A stretch of DNA of 64,000 bases from NCBI GenBank assembly GCA_018401705.1, contig JAGYKL010000017.1, positions 1 to 64,000 of the forward strand, given 5' to 3'. The DNA is from Bacteroidia bacterium (GTDB lineage: Bacteria > Bacteroidota > Bacteroidia > M30B66). This document shows, one piece after another, positions 1 to 8,416 of the stretch. The translations under genes were made by a program, and so were the position numbers. Numbering within the stretch: the first letter of the stretch is position 1; each line of letters begins with the position of its first letter. The notes under the pieces are model-generated. The model worked only from the letters and a program-made list of their open reading frames with translations. It had not been told where the DNA came from and made no database searches.

Positions 1-2
1 GT

Positions 3-1391
3 TCATTTAACCATTTTACAAGAATGACTTCTGGTGTTTCCACAATTGGCTATACCCAAATAGAGTTTTCATTTTGGTGGATAGGAACAGGGGCAGATAA
101 TTCCAAAATGCAGCTCTATTACAGCACAGATAATGGAGCAAATTGGACACTTGTTGATAATCCGAATGGGGGTTATTTTAATAATTCTTTATGGCAATTT
201 CATACCGTTGGGCTCCCCCAATTTGACAATCAGCAATCACTGATGTTTGGTTTCAGACTGCGAAATCAAGATTCAAATCAGACTTATCCGGGGAATATCG
301 GTTTTGGCTTGGATAATATCCAATTAAGCGGGCTGAGCACGTCTCCGAATCTGATTGTTCTGGAAGAGATTAGCGATACCATATTATGTATGGGCGATAG
401 TCTGCGGTTATCTTTCAGTGCGAGTGGCAACTACGAAAATCAAAATTCCTTCATTGCAGAGCTCTCCGATGCGAATGGTTCATTCCTGAATCCTTTAATC
501 ATTGGTTCTTTAACTTCAACAAATTCGGGCATTATTGATGCCGTTTTACCCGAAACCGGATTGGCTTCAGAGCAATATAAAGTCCGCATTCGCAGTAGTA
601 ATCCACCTGGGGAATCAGAATCTTTTTTGCCAGATTTAATGATTGGACTGAGAGATACCATTGAATTGGTTTTATTTCCTGATATAGACAGTTATTTTTG
701 TGAAAACGGCTCTGTGACTATTCTTGCCCCCGAAGGATATTCAGAATATTTATGGTCAAATGGTATTAATTCCAATTTTATTGAAGTTAATTCTGAAGGA
801 TTTTACAGTGCCATTGCCAGAGCAGAAGGAGGTTGCATACTTGGAGTTTCAGATACCTTGTACATTGCTGAAGAAGGTTTTCCATCGGGAGCAATATCCT
901 ACAATCAAATTTCAGGCACTTATATAGTTCAATTTTCTGTAAACACTGAAAACACTTCTACTGTATCATGGGAGTATAATAATACCATTTTCGGCAATGG
1001 ATTCAATACCGAATTTGAATTCCCTTTCGATGGGACTTATAATGTAAAAGCTATGCTTGACGGGCCTTGTGGTTTTGACACTCTTCAAATTGATGTTGAG
1101 GTTATCAAATCTTTAGGCCTTGGCAGTTTATTAAAAACCTCGGGGTTTTCCTTTTACCCTAATCCTGCCGGTGAATTTTTATTTTTTGAAAAACCGAAGT
1201 CCTCACAAAACAGAAATTATCAAATACTTGTATCTGATTTATTTGGGAAGACATTGCGAACGTATTCTGCTAACGAATTATGTAATCAATTGTATCTTGA
1301 TTTAACCGGAATACCAAATGGAAATTATGTTCTTAGCGTTGTTCAGGATTTCCGGAGTGATAGCATGTTTTTTAGTGTATTGAAAAGATGA
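3..1391 (+). CDS. T9SS type A sorting domain protein, 3' part (5' end outside window)
   Basis: The reading frame is open to the left edge of the window, so the ATG at 24 is probably internal and the true start lies upstream. The visible part begins in a beta-sandwich segment of the kind found in secreted Bacteroidota proteins (FGFRLRNQDSN, GFGLDNIQLSG), continues through Ig-like repeats with lone cysteines, and ends in a type IX secretion sorting domain. That domain starts at the FYPNPAGE motif (about residue 385 counted from the ATG) and ends in GNYVLSVVQDF. Proteins with this domain cross the outer membrane through T9SS, the domain is removed, and the cargo is anchored on the surface or released. 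The substrate or ligand cannot be read from the sequence. Family assignment of the tail is firm; function is unknown. Confidence 0.85.
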   Translation, partial: SFNHFTRMTSGVSTIGYTQIEFSFWWIGTGADNSKMQLYYSTDNGANWTLVDNPNGGYFNNSLWQFHTVGLPQFDNQQSLMFGFRLRNQDSNQTYPGNIGFGLDNIQLSGLSTSPNLIVLEEISDTILCMGDSLRLSFSASGNYENQNSFIAELSDANGSFLNPLIIGSLTSTNSGIIDAVLPETGLASEQYKVRIRSSNPPGESESFLPDLMIGLRDTIELVLFPDIDSYFCENGSVTILAPEGYSEYLWSNGINSNFIEVNSEGFYSAIARAEGGCILGVSDTLYIAEEGFPSGAISYNQISGTYIVQFSVNTENTSTVSWEYNNTIFGNGFNTEFEFPFDGTYNVKAMLDGPCGFDTLQIDVEVIKSLGLGSLLKTSGFSFYPNPAGEFLFFEKPKSSQNRNYQILVSDLFGKTLRTYSANELCNQLYLDLTGIPNGNYVLSVVQDFRSDSMFFSVLKR

Positions 1392-1446
1392 CGTGACTAC
1401 GTGCACTCAAGTCGCAATGGTGTTTTCGGATATTTAATTGTCTATG

Positions 1447-1667
1447 CCTAGCGGATCAGATGTTTTTATTTTGAAATATACCCCGATGGTAATTTTATCG
1501 CGGAGAAGCGAGTAGGATGAACAGAAGTGTTCAATCTAACTTCTGCTGGCGACTTTGATGCTTTTATTTTCAAGCTTAGTGAAGTTGTAACTGGAGGATC
1601 TGATAATACAAGCATATTGCATGACTTGAAGGAAGCATACTATTCAGATGCCCGAAATAGGGGATAG
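1447..1667 (+). pseudogene. decayed fragment of a repeat (beta-propeller-like) secreted protein
   Basis: This stretch between two intact genes holds two short segments that look like SBBP/NHL-type propeller repeats: one reads SGSDVFILKYT and, after a one-base frame change, DGNFIAEKRVG then a stop; the next reads SAGDFDAFIFKLSE. Such repeats normally follow one another in secreted Bacteroidota proteins. There is no start codon, the frame is broken and the run ends at a stop near 1667, so I read it as a relic, perhaps of a gene once adjacent to the preceding T9SS cargo. The remainder of 1392-1810 contains a GC-rich inverted segment around 1770-1800 and nothing else I recognise. Confidence 0.45.
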
Positions 1668-1810
1668 AAAATAATCATTGATTTTATTGCTCAAAGTAGT
1701 GACCTAAAATCTCGATAATATTAGGGATTGCTTGGCTGAGCGATTGCAGCTAGGTGCCATGCACCGCGTAAAGCGCGACCGCGAGTAAGCCTCGCGGGCA
1801 GCCCCAAATT

Positions 1811-2365
1811 TCACTTTTTCCAACAAGTATCCAGATGATCATTCACGAGGCCTGCGGCTTGCATGTATGCATAGCAAATTGTGCTTCCCACAAATGTAAA
1901 GCCTCTCTTTTTCAAAGCTTTGCTCATTGCATCACTTTCGACGCTAGTTGCAGGCATCCTTTCCATAGAATTACGAGAATTATTGATAGTAATCCCATTT
2001 ACAAATTGCCAGATATAAGCATCAAAACTGCCATATTCTTCCTGAATTTTTAAGAAGGCCTTTGCATTTTTAATAGTTCCAAAAATCTTAAGCCTGTTTC
2101 TTATTATACCGCTATCGAGCATGAGAGCTTCGGCATAAGAATCAGTAAATTGAGCTACCTCAACGGGATTGAACTCCGCGAAGGCTTTTCTGAACCCTTC
2201 TCGCTTATTGAGGATTGTTTGCCAACTTAGACCTGCCTGAAAGCTGTCGAGAACAATAAACTCAAAGTGTTTAAGATCATCATGAACGGGAACTCCCCAC
2301 TCTTCATCGTGATACTTCATCATATTTTCAGAGGCTAAACACCAATTACAGCGAGACTTTTCCAT
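1811..2365 (-). CDS. tag: DNA-3-methyladenine glycosylase I
   Basis: Cytosolic base-excision repair enzyme of the Tag family, which removes 3-methyladenine from alkylated DNA. The 184-residue product has the expected layout: CNWC near the N-terminus (zinc-ligand cysteines), YHDEEWGVP, the FEFIVLDSFQAGLSWQTIL segment, and a C-terminal HLDTC that supplies further zinc ligands. I chose the ATG at 2365 (MEKSRCNWC) because family members begin a few residues before the CxxC; an ATG at 2389 would add eight residues. It is transcribed divergently from the secreted-protein gene that starts at 2426. No operon partner is seen. Assignment is strong by motif and length (E. coli Tag is about 187 residues). 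Confidence 0.93.
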   Translation of the reverse strand: MEKSRCNWCLASENMMKYHDEEWGVPVHDDLKHFEFIVLDSFQAGLSWQTILNKREGFRKAFAEFNPVEVAQFTDSYAEALMLDSGIIRNRLKIFGTIKNAKAFLKIQEEYGSFDAYIWQFVNGITINNSRNSMERMPATSVESDAMSKALKKRGFTFVGSTICYAYMQAAGLVNDHLDTCWKK

Positions 2366-2398
2366 GTGATAAAAATAGGTGTTAAGCACTAGTAAAGC

Positions 2399-2406
2399 TA
2401 TATTTG
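2399..2406 (+). promoter_or_regulatory. candidate Bacteroidota -7 box (TATATTTG)
   Basis: A full match to the TAnnTTTG consensus lies 19 nt before the ATG at 2426 on the plus strand, in the divergent gap with tag. No clear -33 TTTG is visible, so support is positional only. Confidence 0.35.
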
Positions 2407-2425
2407 ACGAGCAAAATCAGCATGC

Positions 2426-3940
2426 ATGCGTGCAATACTTCTCATTCTTATAATTTGCTCGAATGTTTTATTCGGACAGGAATCTGTGCAAATAAGCTTT
2501 GACACACTTTACAGCATCCCCGGCACTGGCAAACCCAGCAGTCTTTCAGACTTATCGGCAAAAACCCAAGTAAGAGTTACGCCAGATAGCCTCGTTTTTT
2601 CGCTAATTGTCAAGGACAATGACTTAAAAAGCGGGAGTGATATTGAGAACTCAGACAGGGTTGAAATATGGTTTGGTTACCCTTGGCTTGACTTTGCAGA
2701 TTTTATAATTGGGGGAGAAGGCAATGAGACTCGAATTTTTAGAAATACTGCCGAAGCGGGTGATAATGCCGATGTTAAGAGGTTTCTAAATGACGGAGAT
2801 TATCCTGAAGGAAAATTGGTTCATCCTGAGAGCGGAGCGCTGGTTCAACCAGATGTTCCTAAAAGAGAAAGCTTAAAAAGAGACTTAGTTTTTGCGGGAT
2901 TAGTAAGGTTAATTTTTAAGATTGATGGCTCGGCAATAATCCATGCAAATCGTGAAAATTATTTAGCGTTTGAGAATCAAACGGGATATAAAATTGATGA
3001 CTTTTCAAAGTATGCTGCATACTCTAGTCTTAAAACAGAGGATGGTTATATAATGGAAATAAGATTGAGTAATCGTTGTTTGGGATTTGCTCGGCCTGAA
3101 GTAATGAATAAGATTCGCTTAGCAGTAGACGTTTATGATGTTGATGCAAAGGCTGGGGAAGCTAAAGCGATTTCTACTGCAAAGAACCGCTATTATGCAC
3201 GTTCATTCTACATGAATGAGATTGAGTTGCCATTTAAGATGAACATTAAACTTTCTGATTTTCCATCGGAAATGGTATCCAGTTTGAAAATAAATCAAGA
3301 TGCTGTTTGCACAACTCAAGGATGGGAAGGCTTTGGAATAAGCTCTGGTAGTATTGTATATGCTAAAGATTTAATCTCAGAGACTGGTTTGCAGGAATTC
3401 TACTTTCATAAAACGACTCATCTTTATTCGAAGATTGACAAGCCTTTTAATATTGAACGAATAGACATCACATACGATGATCTTAGCATTTTTAAACAGC
3501 ACGAAGTTTATTTGAAAGTTGGTGAGAATGTAATTTCGGGAAAGAAATACAGATACACGGGTATTGAAAAAAACTCATTCTTTTATTTGCCAAAGAAAGT
3601 TTCAGATACCTCTTTTGTTATAGCTCTTTATGATTACGAAGCCGTTGACCCACTGGGCTTTGGCGAGTTTGGCCATACTGCTGATGAATTCATTTACGTT
3701 TTGGAGATAGGTCCGAAAGGACAGAAATCTGTATTCAATTCAGGTCAAAGACTAGAAGCTGCAAAGAGTGTAGCTTTGGGCGAAGAACCACCTTTAATAG
3801 TGAAAGATGTAAAATCGCTTGATTATGAGTGGACCGAAGGAGGACAAGGAATTAGCATTAAAACAAAGGGGATAAAAAAAGAGGGGAATCGAGAAATAAT
3901 TTTTAAACGAGATTCACAAGGTAATTTCGTGCTCCAATAA
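2426..3940 (+). CDS. secreted protein with CBM9-like/sugar-binding-like N-terminal domain
   Basis: The 504-residue product starts with a signal peptide (MRAILLILIICSNVLFGQ). Residues about 25-260 carry a pattern seen in CBM9/DOMON-like beta-sandwiches: SLIVKDNDLKSGSDIENSDRVEIWFGYP followed later by LRLAVDVYDVDA-type text (IRLAVDVYDVDAKAGEAK). This resembles modules that bind carbohydrate or decorate secreted enzymes. No catalytic motif and no T9SS sorting tail are visible, so export to the periplasm is likely. The next gene, an S46 peptidase, follows closely and the pair may be co-transcribed. The domain assignment is an inference from pattern and is only moderately secure; the C-terminal half is unrecognised. 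Confidence 0.6.
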   Translation: MRAILLILIICSNVLFGQESVQISFDTLYSIPGTGKPSSLSDLSAKTQVRVTPDSLVFSLIVKDNDLKSGSDIENSDRVEIWFGYPWLDFADFIIGGEGNETRIFRNTAEAGDNADVKRFLNDGDYPEGKLVHPESGALVQPDVPKRESLKRDLVFAGLVRLIFKIDGSAIIHANRENYLAFENQTGYKIDDFSKYAAYSSLKTEDGYIMEIRLSNRCLGFARPEVMNKIRLAVDVYDVDAKAGEAKAISTAKNRYYARSFYMNEIELPFKMNIKLSDFPSEMVSSLKINQDAVCTTQGWEGFGISSGSIVYAKDLISETGLQEFYFHKTTHLYSKIDKPFNIERIDITYDDLSIFKQHEVYLKVGENVISGKKYRYTGIEKNSFFYLPKKVSDTSFVIALYDYEAVDPLGFGEFGHTADEFIYVLEIGPKGQKSVFNSGQRLEAAKSVALGEEPPLIVKDVKSLDYEWTEGGQGISIKTKGIKKEGNREIIFKRDSQGNFVLQ

Positions 3941-4027
3941 TTTCAGATGAGCTTGAATAACTTATGCGGGTTGTTTCTTGCTTTGATTTGGACGTTATTT
4001 GCGGTTGAATTTATCCAAAACCAATCT

Positions 4028-6214
4028 ATGTTTAAAAGAATATTGGTAATCGGGCTGGTTATTACTGGTCTGTTATCTCAGCAAACCAAGGCAGATGAAG
4101 GCATGTGGCTGCCATTACTGGTTAAAAGACTTAATCATGCAGACATGAAGAAAATGGGCTGTAAGCTTTCTGCAGAAGAAATTTACAGTGTTAATAAATC
4201 AAGCCTGAAAGATGCCGTTGTAATGCTTAGCGGAGGTTCATGTACGGCTGAAGCAATTTCTTCAGAAGGTTTATTACTAACCAATCACCATTGTGGTTAC
4301 GAAGCTATTCAAAGCAACTCAACTGTTGAGCATGACTACCTTACTGATGGTTTTTATGCTAAAACAAGGGCAGAGGAATTACCTACAGGAGGAATTACAG
4401 CATCTTTTCTAATTCGTATTGAAGATATGACTTCAAGAGTGCTTGCTGAGTTGAACGACTCAATGAGTGAAACAGAGAGAAATGCAAAGGTTCGTCAACT
4501 TTCAAAAACAATTGAATCTGAAGCAATTGAAGGCACACATTACGATGCAGCTTTAAGGAGTTTCTTTGAAGGCAACGAATACTACCTATTTGTTTATGAA
4601 ACATTTACGGATGTTCGTTTGGTTGGCGCTCCACCTGAATCAGTAGGAAAATACGGAGGAGATACAGACAATTGGATGTGGCCAAGACACACTGGTGACT
4701 TTAGTATGCTACGCGTTTATGCAGGTCCTGACAATAAGCCAGCTGAATATTCTCCTGACAATGTTCCATTTAAGCCTCGTCATTTTTTCCCTATCTCTTT
4801 AGATGGTGCAAAAGAAGATGATTTTTCAATGGTGATGGGTTATCCAGGTCGTACTGATAGATATCTTACTTCTCATGGAATTCAAATGGCATTAGACATC
4901 AGCAATCCGGCTGTTGTTAAGGTTCGCGATAAGAAACTTAAGTTGATGAAGGAAGATATGGATGCAAGTACAGATATCCGTATTAAATATGCAGCAACCT
5001 ATGCTCAAACTGCTAATTACTGGAAGTATTTTATTGGTCAAAGCGAGCAGTTAAAGAACAATGGAGTGGTAGCTAAGAAGCAGGAACTTGAAAAGAAATT
5101 CCAAAGTTGGGCTGGGCAAGATCCACAAAGACAAGCTAAGTATGGTTCTGCGTTAAGTGAAATCGATCAAGCTTATAGAGATTTACGTGATGTTACATTA
5201 AACAGAACTTATCTAAATGAAGCAGTAATAAGAGGTGCTGCGGTTCCGTTTTTCGCTTACCAAATTGGTCAGTTGCAGGCTGTTATGGCTGACTCAACAA
5301 ATCCTGGTGCTCTAGCAGAAGCAATAGCTGAAGTTCGTCCTGAGGGTGATATGTTTTACAAAGATTATAACATGCCTACAGATCGTAAGTTGTTAGGAGC
5401 TATGTTAAAAATGTACTATGAAGACATTCCAAAAGATCAGCAGCCAGAAATTTTAGATTCGCTATATAAAGCTTATAATGGTGATTTTGCTGCTTACGCT
5501 AAGGACCTATATGAGAAAACAGTATTCTCAAGTGCAGCTAAGTTTAATGCCTTCCTTGATGCTCCTGATGCTGCTGTTTTAGAGAAAGACCCGGCCGTTA
5601 TGCTAAGCAATGCATTCTTGACAAATTACTTGACTAAATTCAGACCTGCAATTGGAGAGATTCAAGCTAGACTAGATAAAGGAAACAGAGCTTTTGTAGC
5701 TGGTTTACGTGAAATGATGCCTGACAAGAATTTCTATCCGAATGCTAATTCAACTATGCGTTTAACATATGGTAAAGTAGAAGAATATGAACCACGTGAT
5801 GCAGTTGAATACGAAGAGTATACAACCCTAAAGGGTGTGATGGAAAAAGAAGACCCAACTAATCCAGAATTCGTTGTTCCTGCTGGCTTAAAAGAACTTT
5901 ATAAGAAAGGCGATTACGGAATTTACGGGCAAGATGGAGAACTTCACACATGTTTTATTTCTACAAATGATATTACTGGAGGTAACTCTGGTAGTCCGGT
6001 TATTGATGGCAAAGGTCAACTTATTGGATGCGCCTTTGATGGTAATTGGGAAGCAATGAGCGGTGATATTTTCTTTGAAGATAAGATACAAAGAACTATC
6101 TCAGTTGACATTCGCTACATCCTTTTTCTAATTGATAAATTAGGAGATGCTGGTCATATCGTTGATGAGATGAAGCTTGTAAGAAAAGGCAAGGAAGTAA
6201 AACGCAAAGGATAA
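4028..6214 (+). CDS. S46 family dipeptidyl-peptidase (DPP7-like)
   Basis: Periplasmic serine exopeptidase that removes dipeptides from peptide N-termini, a key step of peptide use in Bacteroidota. The chymotrypsin-like triad is visible: His in TNHHCG (about residue 88), Asp in the TDNWMWPRHTGDF region, and Ser in GGNSGSPV (about residue 654). The pocket segment FDGNWEAMSGD (about residue 671) has glycine where DPP11 enzymes carry arginine, which suggests DPP7-type preference for hydrophobic rather than acidic P1 residues. I chose the ATG at 4028 because it opens a good signal peptide (MFKRILVIGLVITGLLS); an upstream ATG at 3947 would place 27 extra hydrophobic residues ahead of it. Length of 728 residues fits the family. 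A hairpin terminator follows. Confidence 0.93.
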   Translation: MFKRILVIGLVITGLLSQQTKADEGMWLPLLVKRLNHADMKKMGCKLSAEEIYSVNKSSLKDAVVMLSGGSCTAEAISSEGLLLTNHHCGYEAIQSNSTVEHDYLTDGFYAKTRAEELPTGGITASFLIRIEDMTSRVLAELNDSMSETERNAKVRQLSKTIESEAIEGTHYDAALRSFFEGNEYYLFVYETFTDVRLVGAPPESVGKYGGDTDNWMWPRHTGDFSMLRVYAGPDNKPAEYSPDNVPFKPRHFFPISLDGAKEDDFSMVMGYPGRTDRYLTSHGIQMALDISNPAVVKVRDKKLKLMKEDMDASTDIRIKYAATYAQTANYWKYFIGQSEQLKNNGVVAKKQELEKKFQSWAGQDPQRQAKYGSALSEIDQAYRDLRDVTLNRTYLNEAVIRGAAVPFFAYQIGQLQAVMADSTNPGALAEAIAEVRPEGDMFYKDYNMPTDRKLLGAMLKMYYEDIPKDQQPEILDSLYKAYNGDFAAYAKDLYEKTVFSSAAKFNAFLDAPDAAVLEKDPAVMLSNAFLTNYLTKFRPAIGEIQARLDKGNRAFVAGLREMMPDKNFYPNANSTMRLTYGKVEEYEPRDAVEYEEYTTLKGVMEKEDPTNPEFVVPAGLKELYKKGDYGIYGQDGELHTCFISTNDITGGNSGSPVIDGKGQLIGCAFDGNWEAMSGDIFFEDKIQRTISVDIRYILFLIDKLGDAGHIVDEMKLVRKGKEVKRKG

Positions 6215-6236
6215 TCTACCACATTCTTTGCTGGTT

Positions 6237-6267
6237 AAAGCGGAATCTATTTGGTTCCGCTTTTTTT
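6237..6267 (+). terminator. intrinsic terminator after the S46 peptidase gene
   Basis: A nine-base-pair stem (AAAGCGGAA paired with TTCCGCTTT) with a 9-base loop is followed by a T run, 23 bp after the stop codon at 6214. Confidence 0.8.
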
Positions 6268-6316
6268 ATGCAATAAAGTTTCTTTGATTTACGCTTTGCT
6301 TAAGTAAATCAGCTCG

Positions 6317-6928
6317 ATGAAAAATATTGTTTTCTTTTTGTTGTTCATTCCATGTTTGCTTTCAGCGCAGTCACCCGGTAGATTCTCACTTGGAGTTCGA
6401 TCCACAGCAAGTTTGTTTAATGATGGAGATGCCAGCGATGCAGGCTATGGAGCAGGTGGACAATTTAGAATAAGGCTATCAGAAAGGATAAATACCGAAT
6501 GGTTTGCCGACTTCCTCACAAGTGGCTCAACGAATCTTGGGTATAGAAACGATGCTCACATTGGTTGGTCGGTAATGTATTATTTAAGAGATACTGAGCA
6601 ATTTACCCGAAAAATCACTCCTTATGTTATTGCAGGTCATTGCTTTGACTATACGAGAGTTAAGGCTTTTATTGACCCCGATATTCAGTTTATCCAGGAG
6701 CAAAAAACTGAAGCTTCACGATGGAGTTCGGCAGTTCAAGCCGGATTAGGCTCTCACTATAATTTAACTCCAAGGCTAGATGTTTCACTTGCGGCCCAAT
6801 ACATGATGCATTTTGGAAAGCATATTCATATTGAAGGAGACTTGCCAGTGCCGTATGTAGTTGAAGAAGACCATTCTGGAATCGAAGGGCATTTGCTCAT
6901 TTCATTAAGTATGAATATAAAGCTTTAG
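6317..6928 (+). CDS. outer-membrane beta-barrel family protein
   Basis: A 203-residue protein with a clear signal peptide (MKNIVFFLLFIPCLLSAQ) and an alternating hydrophobic/polar strand pattern ending in an aromatic/hydrophobic C-terminal strand (HLLISLSMNIKL), typical of small OmpA/OmpW-like barrels. Glycine-rich turns (GYGAGGQFRIRLS) and the phrase YVIAGHCFDY fit strands of a porin-family barrel. Ligand and role are unknown. It is followed after 3 bp by a second, unrelated-looking barrel gene on the same strand, so the pair probably forms an operon. I see no OmpA peptidoglycan-binding domain. Confidence 0.7.
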   Translation: MKNIVFFLLFIPCLLSAQSPGRFSLGVRSTASLFNDGDASDAGYGAGGQFRIRLSERINTEWFADFLTSGSTNLGYRNDAHIGWSVMYYLRDTEQFTRKITPYVIAGHCFDYTRVKAFIDPDIQFIQEQKTEASRWSSAVQAGLGSHYNLTPRLDVSLAAQYMMHFGKHIHIEGDLPVPYVVEEDHSGIEGHLLISLSMNIKL

Positions 6929-6931
6929 GTT

Positions 6932-7498
6932 ATGCGTATTCTGATTCTGCTTTTACTTGTTTGCCTATCGGCAGGAAATTCAATTAGCCAAATATCAAAA
7001 ACTCATGGACTAAGGGCGATGGCCACTTTTAGTGCGGGTTACATGTTTGGAATTCAAGAGACAGTGAGCTCCTTAAGCGGCGACATTGAATTTTACTTGA
7101 ATGAGAAAGTTTCTATTCAAGGAGAAGGAAGCATCTTCTTAAGCAGTTTTGCTTCTCAATCGAGGGTAAACAATAACAATCAGCTTTTTGGTGGAATAAA
7201 CTATCATTTTACAGAAAACAAGAAAGCCGATGTCTTTCTTGGGATGCAACCTGGAATATCATTCTTCAAATTGAATAATCTTAATCAAGCGCCCGAAATA
7301 AATACGAATCCTGAGGTAATTCCTTTAATCAGTTTTTCAGGAGGATTGAACTACTATGTTGGTTCTATCTTTCATTTCTTTATTCACGCCAGATACATTC
7401 AAGGACAAACTATTGGCAATCCCCAAGCCCGTTATTCGATAAATGAGCTTAGGTTATTAGCTGGTTTAGGCTTTAATTTAGGAGTGAAAAAACCCTAA
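6932..7498 (+). CDS. outer-membrane beta-barrel family protein
   Basis: A 188-residue product with signal peptide MRILILLLLVCLSAGNSIS and about eight amphipathic strands; GGINYHFTENKKADVFLG and SGGLNYYVGSIFHFFIHARY are typical barrel strand-turn-strand text. It starts 3 bp after the preceding barrel gene and presumably shares its transcript. Its stop overlaps the 3' end of the convergent PPK2 gene by four bases. No specific function can be inferred. Confidence 0.68.
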   Translation: MRILILLLLVCLSAGNSISQISKTHGLRAMATFSAGYMFGIQETVSSLSGDIEFYLNEKVSIQGEGSIFLSSFASQSRVNNNNQLFGGINYHFTENKKADVFLGMQPGISFFKLNNLNQAPEINTNPEVIPLISFSGGLNYYVGSIFHFFIHARYIQGQTIGNPQARYSINELRLLAGLGFNLGVKKP

Positions 7499-8235
7499 AC
7501 TATTTCCTGAGGATACCTCATATTGAGTGATTCAAGTCTTTCAACAACAGCTGTTGAGATTAAATAATCGCGATACCATTTATCATCTGCCGGAATTATT
7601 TGCCAAGGTTCAGCTTCAGCACAAGTCTCAAAAATATCTGCAAAAGCCTTTCTGTATTCGGGCCATAATTTCGCTTCTGCAAGATCAGAAGATTTATACT
7701 TCCAACGTTTTTCAGGATCTTCTAAACGTTGATCAAAACGCCTGCTCTGCTCCTCTTCAGAGATATGCAGATAAAACTTTAAAATCTGCGTTCCACTATC
7801 TTTCAATAGCTGCTCCCAAGCATTGATGTGATTATAGCGTCTTTTTACTTCATCCATGTCAATCCAATTTTTAACTCTTGGCACCAGAACATCCTCATAG
7901 TGTGAGCGATTAAAAATCTGAATCATTCCCTTAGCAGGAGCGTGACTATGAATTCGCCAAAGAAAATCATGCGCTCTTTCTTCTTCTGTAGGAGCTTTAT
8001 AGGCTTTAACTCGGCAACCCATTGGATTCACTCCATTAAAAACGCCTTTCACTGTTCCATCTTTTCCTGAAGCATCCATTCCTTGCAAAACGATTAGAAC
8101 AGAATGTTTAGACTCGGCAAAAAGCAAAGGTTGAAGCTTGCGAAGTTTCTTTCTTAAATCGTCGGTTAAGTCTTTGATTTCATCTTTATCAAGCTCTTCA
8201 GGAGCTGTTGTTGGCAGTGATGTGAAGTCTTCCAT
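7495..8235 (-). CDS. polyphosphate kinase 2 family protein
   Basis: A 246-residue cytosolic kinase of the PPK2 superfamily, which moves phosphate between polyphosphate and nucleotides. Walker A is GMDASGKDG (about residues 52-60), the lid/Walker B region is FNRSHYEDVLVPRV, and the C-terminal PADDKWYRDYLIS segment is a family signature. The enzyme lacks the duplicated domain of class II PPK2, so it is a single-domain class I or III type; class III members phosphorylate AMP and ADP. I cannot decide the nucleotide preference from sequence reading. It stands alone and converges on the barrel operon. The upstream TACTTTTC is a one-mismatch -7 element. Confidence 0.9.
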   Translation of the reverse strand: MEDFTSLPTTAPEELDKDEIKDLTDDLRKKLRKLQPLLFAESKHSVLIVLQGMDASGKDGTVKGVFNGVNPMGCRVKAYKAPTEEERAHDFLWRIHSHAPAKGMIQIFNRSHYEDVLVPRVKNWIDMDEVKRRYNHINAWEQLLKDSGTQILKFYLHISEEEQSRRFDQRLEDPEKRWKYKSSDLAEAKLWPEYRKAFADIFETCAEAEPWQIIPADDKWYRDYLISTAVVERLESLNMRYPQEIV

Positions 8236-8416
8236 AGTTCGAAAAGTAATATAGAGTGATATTCGATTTTAAGGCTTACGTAAGAAATTAAAAAACAATA
8301 GAACTTCGCTAATTAATGAAAATCAATAGAATAAAGGAGTACTTGTTCAAAACTTACTCAATCATAACGCTTCTGACTCTTTTTAATCACTTATATTTAA
8401 TAAAAAATTAAAATTA

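Noticed and set aside
724-927. Plus-strand open frame inside the first T9SS gene
   Set aside because: It is a shadow of the real frame with no family-like text.
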